From positions 62,001 through 126,000 of the forward strand of contig JADJYY010000005.1 of assembly GCA_016719465.1 (NCBI GenBank): a stretch of 64,000 nucleotides of DNA, in the 5' to 3' direction. Origin of the DNA: Hydrogenophilales bacterium (lineage in GTDB: Bacteria > Pseudomonadota > Gammaproteobacteria > Burkholderiales > Thiobacillaceae). This document shows positions 59,799 through 64,000 of the stretch, in pieces (the stretch's first letter is position 1; every line of letters begins with the position of its first letter). The position numbers were made by a program, and so were the translations under genes. The notes under the pieces are model-generated. The model saw nothing but the letters and a program-made list of their open reading frames with translations. It ran no database searches and was not told the DNA's origin.

Positions 59799-60548
59799 AT
59801 GCTGGTGCTGTTCACCGATTACGGCTGGCGGGATCCCTACGTGGGCCAGGTCAAGGGCGTGCTGGCCCGGGCCGCGCCCGGGGTCCCGATCATCGACCTG
59901 CTGCATGGGGCGCCGGATTTCAATGCCCATGCCGGCGCCCAGTTGCTGCATGCCCTTGCCGCCTCCTTCCCGGTGGGCGCGGTGTTCTTCTGCGTGGTGG
60001 ATCCCGGCGTGGGCGGTCCCCGGGAAGCGGCGGTGGTGGAAGCGGATGGCCGCTGGTTCGTGGGCCCGGACAACGGCCTGTTGTCCATCGTCGCGGCTCG
60101 CGCCGACCTGGCCCGGTGCTGGCGCATCCATTGGCGGCCGGAGGGCCTGTCCGACACCTTCCACGGCCGGGACCTGTTCGCCCCGGTGGCCGCGCGCATC
60201 GCGGCGGCGGATTTTCCCGACCACTGGCTGACGCCGGTGGCCAGCCTCGACGTCCAGTTCGATGCCGCCGACCTGCCGCGCATCCTCTACATCGATCATT
60301 ACGGCAACGCCTGGACCGGCATCCGGGGCGGCCTGGCGGACCCCGGCGCGTGCCTGGAGGTGAAGGGCGAGACCCTGGCCTGGCGCCGGATATTCAGCGA
60401 CGCGGCGAAGGGGGAGGCGTTCTGGCACGTCAACAGCGCCGGGCTGATCGAGATCGCCGCCAACCGGGCCGACGCGGCTCGATTGCTGGGCCTGGCCGTG
60501 GGCGACCCGGTCAGGCTATCAGGATCGCCCGATAGTCGTTGGCATTAG
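59799..60548 (+). CDS. SAM hydroxide adenosyltransferase family protein (DUF62)
   Basis: A 249-aa protein of the fluorinase-like family, which hydrolyses S-adenosylmethionine to adenosine and methionine using hydroxide. ATG 59799 with GGAGGAAA upstream starts MLVLFTDYGWRDPYVGQVKG. Other landmarks are the Asp of PGVPIIDLLHG, FFCVVDPGVGGPREAAVV, VGPDNGLLS, the triad region FHGRDLFAPVAA and IDHYGNAWTGI. It has its own position after the rplQ terminator. Its 3' end overlaps the converging glycerate kinase gene by 38 nt. The physiological role of this family is unsettled. Confidence 0.92.
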   Translation: MLVLFTDYGWRDPYVGQVKGVLARAAPGVPIIDLLHGAPDFNAHAGAQLLHALAASFPVGAVFFCVVDPGVGGPREAAVVEADGRWFVGPDNGLLSIVAARADLARCWRIHWRPEGLSDTFHGRDLFAPVAARIAAADFPDHWLTPVASLDVQFDAADLPRILYIDHYGNAWTGIRGGLADPGACLEVKGETLAWRRIFSDAAKGEAFWHVNSAGLIEIAANRADAARLLGLAVGDPVRLSGSPDSRWH

Positions 60549-61797
60549 TCCGGGTCGGGCCGGTCCGGATCAGGCCGTCCAGGGCGGCGAAGTAGCGGAA
60601 GGCGTCGTTGTCGTCCAGGCAGGCCGTTGCTGAAACACCGAGGCGGGCGGCCCGCGCCGGACCGTCCGGGAACATCACCGCGCCGGCGCAATCCGTGTTG
60701 CCGTCCAGGCCATCCGTATCGGCGGCCAGGGCATGGATGCCGTCCAGCCCCTCCAGGGCGATGGCCAGGGCCAGCAGGAACTCGGCGTTGCGGCCGCCCC
60801 GGCCGCCGCCGCGCACGGTAACCGTGGTTTCGCCGCCGGACAGCAGGGCGACGGGCGGCGCCCATGGCCCGCCATGCAGGCGGACTTCGCGCGCCAGGGC
60901 GGCGAAGGCCCGGGCCACCTCGCGGGCTTCGCCGGTGACCGTATCCCCCAGGATCACCGGCGTGACGCCCCGTTCCCGGAAATGGGCGGCGGCGCCCAGC
61001 AGCGCCGCGCGGCCGTTGGCCAGGAGCCGGTGCTCGACGCGGCGGAAACAGTCCGCGCCGGGCTTGGGTGTTTCCCCATGCAGGCCCGCCACGCCATCCT
61101 CCAGATGCCGCCGCACCGTCGCCGGCGGCGTGATCCGCCAGCGCTCAAAAACCGAGAGGGCGTCGGCGAAGGTGGTCGGGTCCGGCGCGAAGGGGCCGGA
61201 AGCGATCACCGAGGGATCGTCGCCGGTGACGTCGGAGATCATCAGCACCCGCGTCGGCGTCCGGCAAGCGGCGGCCAGACGTCCGCCCAGGGTGCGGGAA
61301 AGATGCTTGCGCACGCAATTGATGTCGGCGATGGGGGCGCCGCTGTCGAGCAGGGCCTGGCTCGCGGCGCGCGCATCCGCCAGTTCCAGGCCCGCGACGG
61401 GCAGGGTGAGCAGGCTGGAGCCGCCGCCGGAAATCAGGGCCAGGACCCGATCATCGGGGCCGGCGTCCCCGACCCGTCGCAACACGCGCTCGGCGGCGGC
61501 CAGTCCCGCCGCGTCCGGCAGGGGATGACCGGCTTCCACCACGTCGATGCGCCGGGTCGGAACGCCATGGCCATGACGCGTGATGACCAGGCCGGCCAGG
61601 GGCGAAGCGGCCGGCCAATGGGCCTCCAGGCAGGCCGCCATGGCCGCCGCCGCCTTGCCGGCGCCCACCACCAGGGTGCGGCCCCGGGGCGGCGCCGGCA
61701 GGTGGGCGGGCAATACGCGCTCCGCGCCCACCGCCGCCACGGCGGCGTGGAAGGAAGCGAGCAGGAGGTCGCGGGGGGATTCGGGAAGGGGCGTCAC
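60511..61797 (-). CDS. class II glycerate 2-kinase (MOFRL family)
   Basis: A 428-aa kinase of the GckA/TtuD type, forming 2-phosphoglycerate from D-glycerate and ATP, as used in glyoxylate, serine or tartronate pathways. The N-terminal domain has GRTLVVGAGKAAAAMAACLE, VEAGHPLPDAAGL and ALISGGGSSLLTLP. The C-terminal MOFRL domain has LLSGGETTVTVRG, GGRGGRNAEFLLALA, AADTDGLDGNTDCAGAVMF and a Asn-rich end (TRTNANDYRAILIA). The gene ends inside the SAM-hydrolase gene from the opposite strand. No other pathway gene is adjacent. Confidence 0.93.
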   Translation of the reverse strand: MTPLPESPRDLLLASFHAAVAAVGAERVLPAHLPAPPRGRTLVVGAGKAAAAMAACLEAHWPAASPLAGLVITRHGHGVPTRRIDVVEAGHPLPDAAGLAAAERVLRRVGDAGPDDRVLALISGGGSSLLTLPVAGLELADARAASQALLDSGAPIADINCVRKHLSRTLGGRLAAACRTPTRVLMISDVTGDDPSVIASGPFAPDPTTFADALSVFERWRITPPATVRRHLEDGVAGLHGETPKPGADCFRRVEHRLLANGRAALLGAAAHFRERGVTPVILGDTVTGEAREVARAFAALAREVRLHGGPWAPPVALLSGGETTVTVRGGGRGGRNAEFLLALAIALEGLDGIHALAADTDGLDGNTDCAGAVMFPDGPARAARLGVSATACLDDNDAFRYFAALDGLIRTGPTRTNANDYRAILIA

Positions 61798-61955
61798 GGT
61801 GCTTCCGGTCTGGTCCTGGCAAGGTCGGAGTGTGCGTCATGCCGGCGAATCCCGGAATCCCGTCGCCATGGGACATCGTGCCCGGTTCCCGGTGCGTGGC
61901 GGGACGGGTGTGACGCGGGCAAGCCGGCGAGGAGGCTGCTAGCATCCGTCCTCCC

Positions 61956-62960
61956 ATGCGCATCGAACACATCCGCCAGCGCCTGCGCGCCCACGACGCC
62001 AAACCCGTCCATGAGTATCGGGTGTTGCGGCTATGGTCCCAGGCCCTGCCTTACGACCGGGGACGCAACCGGCCCGAGGATTTCTTCCCCGCGCCGCTCC
62101 GCGCCGAGCTGCCGGCCCTGGCCGCGGAACTGGCGGGGCTGGCGCGCTTGCGCGCCGAGCACCCGGGCGAGGACGGGTCCGCGCGCCTGCTGGTGGAACT
62201 GGCCGACGGCCGGACGGTGGAGAGCGTGCTGCTGCCCCGGGGCGGCCTGTGCGTCTCCACCCAGGTGGGCTGCGCGGTGGGCTGCGTGTTCTGCATGACT
62301 GGCCGGGATGGTCTGCTGCGCCAGCTCGGCGGCGCCGAGATCGTCGCCCAGGTGGCCCTGGCCCGGGCCCTGCGGCCGGTGCGGCGGGTGGTGTTCATGG
62401 GCATGGGAGAGCCGGCCCACAACCTGGACAACGTGCTGGAGGCCATCGAACTGCTGGGCACGGCGGGGGCCATCGGCCACAAGAACCTGGTGTTCTCCAC
62501 CGTGGGGGACCGCCGGGTGTTCGAGCGCCTGCCCCTGGGCAAGGTGAAGCCGGCCCTGGCCATTTCCCTGCACACCACCCGGGCCGATTTGCGCGAACGG
62601 CTGTTGCCGAAGGCGCCGCGTATCGATCCGGAGGAACTGGTGGAACTGGGCGAACGGTATGCCCGCGCCACGGGCTACCCCATCCAGTACCAGTGGACCC
62701 TGCTGGCGGGCATCAACGACAGCGAGGAGGAGGTGGAGGGCATCGCCCGGCTGCTTGCGGGCAAGTACGCGATGATGAATTTCATCCCCTACAACGCCAA
62801 CGAGGGTTTCGGCTTCCGGCGTCCCGCCCGGGAACACGCTGCGAAGCTGGCCGGCATGCTGCACCAGCGCGGCATCGTCGCCCGCCTGCGGGATTCCGCC
62901 GGCCAGGATGTGGAGGGCGGTTGCGGGCAGCTGCGGGCGCGCGCCGCCGAACTGGCCTAA
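61956..62960 (+). CDS. RlmN/Cfr-family radical SAM RNA methyltransferase, probable RlmN paralogue
   Basis: A 334-aa radical SAM enzyme. The cluster motif is CAVGCVFC, preceded by the Cys of LCVSTQVGC. The SAM region is MGMGEPAHNLDNVLEAIELL, and the methyl-carrying Cys lies in EGGCGQLRAR near the C-terminus. Both mechanistic cysteines of RlmN (C2 methylation of 23S A2503 and tRNA A37) are thus present. It is shorter than E. coli RlmN (384 aa) and lacks the usual N-terminal extension, and the neighbourhood is not that of rlmN. It is likely a second family member whose RNA target is unknown. It overlaps the stop of the converging rluF-like gene. Confidence 0.85.
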   Translation: MRIEHIRQRLRAHDAKPVHEYRVLRLWSQALPYDRGRNRPEDFFPAPLRAELPALAAELAGLARLRAEHPGEDGSARLLVELADGRTVESVLLPRGGLCVSTQVGCAVGCVFCMTGRDGLLRQLGGAEIVAQVALARALRPVRRVVFMGMGEPAHNLDNVLEAIELLGTAGAIGHKNLVFSTVGDRRVFERLPLGKVKPALAISLHTTRADLRERLLPKAPRIDPEELVELGERYARATGYPIQYQWTLLAGINDSEEEVEGIARLLAGKYAMMNFIPYNANEGFGFRRPAREHAAKLAGMLHQRGIVARLRDSAGQDVEGGCGQLRARAAELA

Positions 62961-63688
62961 AAGCGCTCGCCCGCCTTCAGATGGCGCCACTGGCCCAGGG
63001 GCAGGTCCCCCAGGCAGACCTGGCCGATGCGCACCCGCTTGAGGCCGACGACCTTCAGGCCCACCAGTTCGCACATGCGGCGGATCTGGCGCTTGCGGCC
63101 TTCCTTGAGGATGAAGCGCAGCTGGTCCTCGTTCTGCCAGGCCACCCGGGCCGGGCGCAGCTTGCGGCCGTCCAGTTCCAGGCCGTGGTTGAGCAGTTTC
63201 AGGCCCTGCTCGGATAGCTGGCCCTGGACCCGCACCAGATATTCCTTCTCCACCTCCGAGTCGTCGCCGATCAGCTGCTTGGCGATGCGTCCGTCCTGGG
63301 TCAGCACCAGCAGGCCGGTGGAGTCGATATCCAGCCGGCCGGCGGGGGCCAGGCCCTTCAACATGGAGGGCTGGAAGGCCGGACCACCGCCGCCGGGCCA
63401 CTGGGTTTCCCGGCGGAACAGGGTGACGGCGGGCTGGTAGCCGGGTTCCGGCTGGCCGGAGACGAAGCCGATGGGCTTGTTGAGCAGGATGGTGACGCGC
63501 AGTTCCTGGCTGGCCCTGGCGGCGCCGGCCAGCTTGATCTCGCAGCCGGGATCGACGCGGGTGCCGAGGACGCTGATCTTCTGGCCGTCGACGAAGACCA
63601 GGCCTTTCTCGATGTACTCGTCGGCCTCCCGGCGGGAACACAGGCCCCGCTCGGACATCAGCTTGGAGAGGCGGACGGGTTCAGTCAT
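62957..63688 (-). CDS. rluF: RluF-type 23S rRNA pseudouridine synthase
   Basis: A 243-aa RsuA/RluF-family synthase; RluF modifies U2604 of 23S rRNA. The N-terminal S4 domain is RLSKLMSERGLCSRREADEY. The catalytic motif is GRLDIDSTGLLVLTQDG with its Asp. The family segment KEYLVRVQG and the C-terminal EGRKRQIRRMCELVGLKVVG followed by PLGQWRHL resemble RluF more than RluB or RsuA. Its stop shares bases with that of the converging radical SAM gene. Confidence 0.85.
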   Translation of the reverse strand: MTEPVRLSKLMSERGLCSRREADEYIEKGLVFVDGQKISVLGTRVDPGCEIKLAGAARASQELRVTILLNKPIGFVSGQPEPGYQPAVTLFRRETQWPGGGGPAFQPSMLKGLAPAGRLDIDSTGLLVLTQDGRIAKQLIGDDSEVEKEYLVRVQGQLSEQGLKLLNHGLELDGRKLRPARVAWQNEDQLRFILKEGRKRQIRRMCELVGLKVVGLKRVRIGQVCLGDLPLGQWRHLKAGERF

Positions 63689-63751
63689 GGGCGGCCGATG
63701 GGGGCAAGGGCCCCCCTTTCACAAGGGAAGAGGAATAGCGGCTGGCATGCC

Positions 63752-64000
63752 TCACGACCGGTGCACCCAGTCCGCCCCCAGGCCGCCCCACAGGCTGTCC
63801 AGGTAGGCGGGGGATTCGATGTGGGCCAGCATGCTTCGGGCTTCCTCCAGGGCGGCCTGGCAGCGGGCGATGCCGTTTGGTTCGCAGCGCACGTCGGCCT
63901 CGGCCAGGAAGCCTTGCAGATAGTCCACGTGGCGACGGTAGAGGGCGGCGTCCCGGCGCTGCTTGATGCCCAGGCGTTCCCGGTACCAGTCGCTCTCCAG
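63752..64000 (-). CDS. C-terminal end of an unrecognised protein
   Basis: The minus strand reads open from the window edge for 82 codons to TGA at 63752-63754. It starts LESDWYRERLGIKQRRDAAL, includes YRRHVDYLQGFLAEADVRCE and ends YLDSLWGGLGADWVHRS. The composition is helical and charged, with no membrane segment. Codon use is like that of the neighbours. I do not recognise the family from this fragment. Confidence 0.6.
   Translation of the reverse strand: MESDWYRERLGIKQRRDAALYRRHVDYLQGFLAEADVRCEPNGIARCQAALEEARSMLAHIESPAYLDSLWGGLGADWVHRS

Overview
The window looks like GC-rich betaproteobacterial chromosome, most likely Rhodocyclales or a close relative. I base this on gene order, not on a database match: a 16-strand type porin tail ending in Phe, the ispE/tRNA-Gln/prs/rplY/pth/ychF block, the tRNA-Tyr/Gly/Thr/tuf/tRNA-Trp/secE/nusG block, and the full rif, str, S10, spc and alpha operons on one strand.

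Layout. 1-4.1 kb: porin tail, ComEA-like protein, a short coiled-coil protein, a 34-aa membrane protein, rpoH (minus) with a CIRCE-like element, and ycaO. Nearly every longer gene here carries frameshifts. 4.1-6.7 kb (minus): ftsY-ftsE-ftsX, with one indel in ftsX. 6.7-10.7 kb (plus): two M16 peptidases, rsmD, coaD and a YfhL-type ferredoxin. 10.7-17.4 kb: a signalling/cytochrome locus. A minus-strand operon encodes a PhnD-like binding protein, a membrane histidine kinase and a sigma-54 response regulator. It diverges from a Crp/Fnr-family regulator that has a consensus sigma-54 promoter and three helically phased GTTAC-N6-GTAAC sites upstream. A multihaem cytochrome c follows and has lost its 3' end. 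17.5-20.4 kb (minus): mutM and a dynamin-like GTPase. 20.6-27.4 kb (plus): TPR lipoprotein, lolB, ispE, tRNA-Gln, prs, rplY, pth, ychF. 27.4-59.7 kb (plus): tRNAs, tuf copy 1, secE, nusG, rplKAJL, rpoBC, rpsLG, fusA, tuf copy 2, then rpsJ to rplQ without a missing gene. 59.8-64 kb: SAM hydroxide adenosyltransferase, class II glycerate kinase, an RlmN-family radical SAM enzyme, an RluF-type pseudouridine synthase, and the 3' end of an unrecognised gene.

How it works together. Most of the window is the transcription/translation core. I can read internal promoters before the tRNA-Tyr cluster, rpsL, rpsJ, rplN and rpsM, and intrinsic terminators after rplL, tuf copy 2 and rplQ. The accessory content with its own logic is the 10.7-17.4 kb locus. 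The sequence supports this inferred cascade: periplasmic binding protein, kinase, sigma-54 activator, Crp/Fnr regulator and possibly the cytochrome.

Quality. Indels are concentrated in the first 4.4 kb and in the two near-identical tuf copies. Because they hit rpoH, ftsX and both tuf genes, I read them as consensus errors rather than gene decay.
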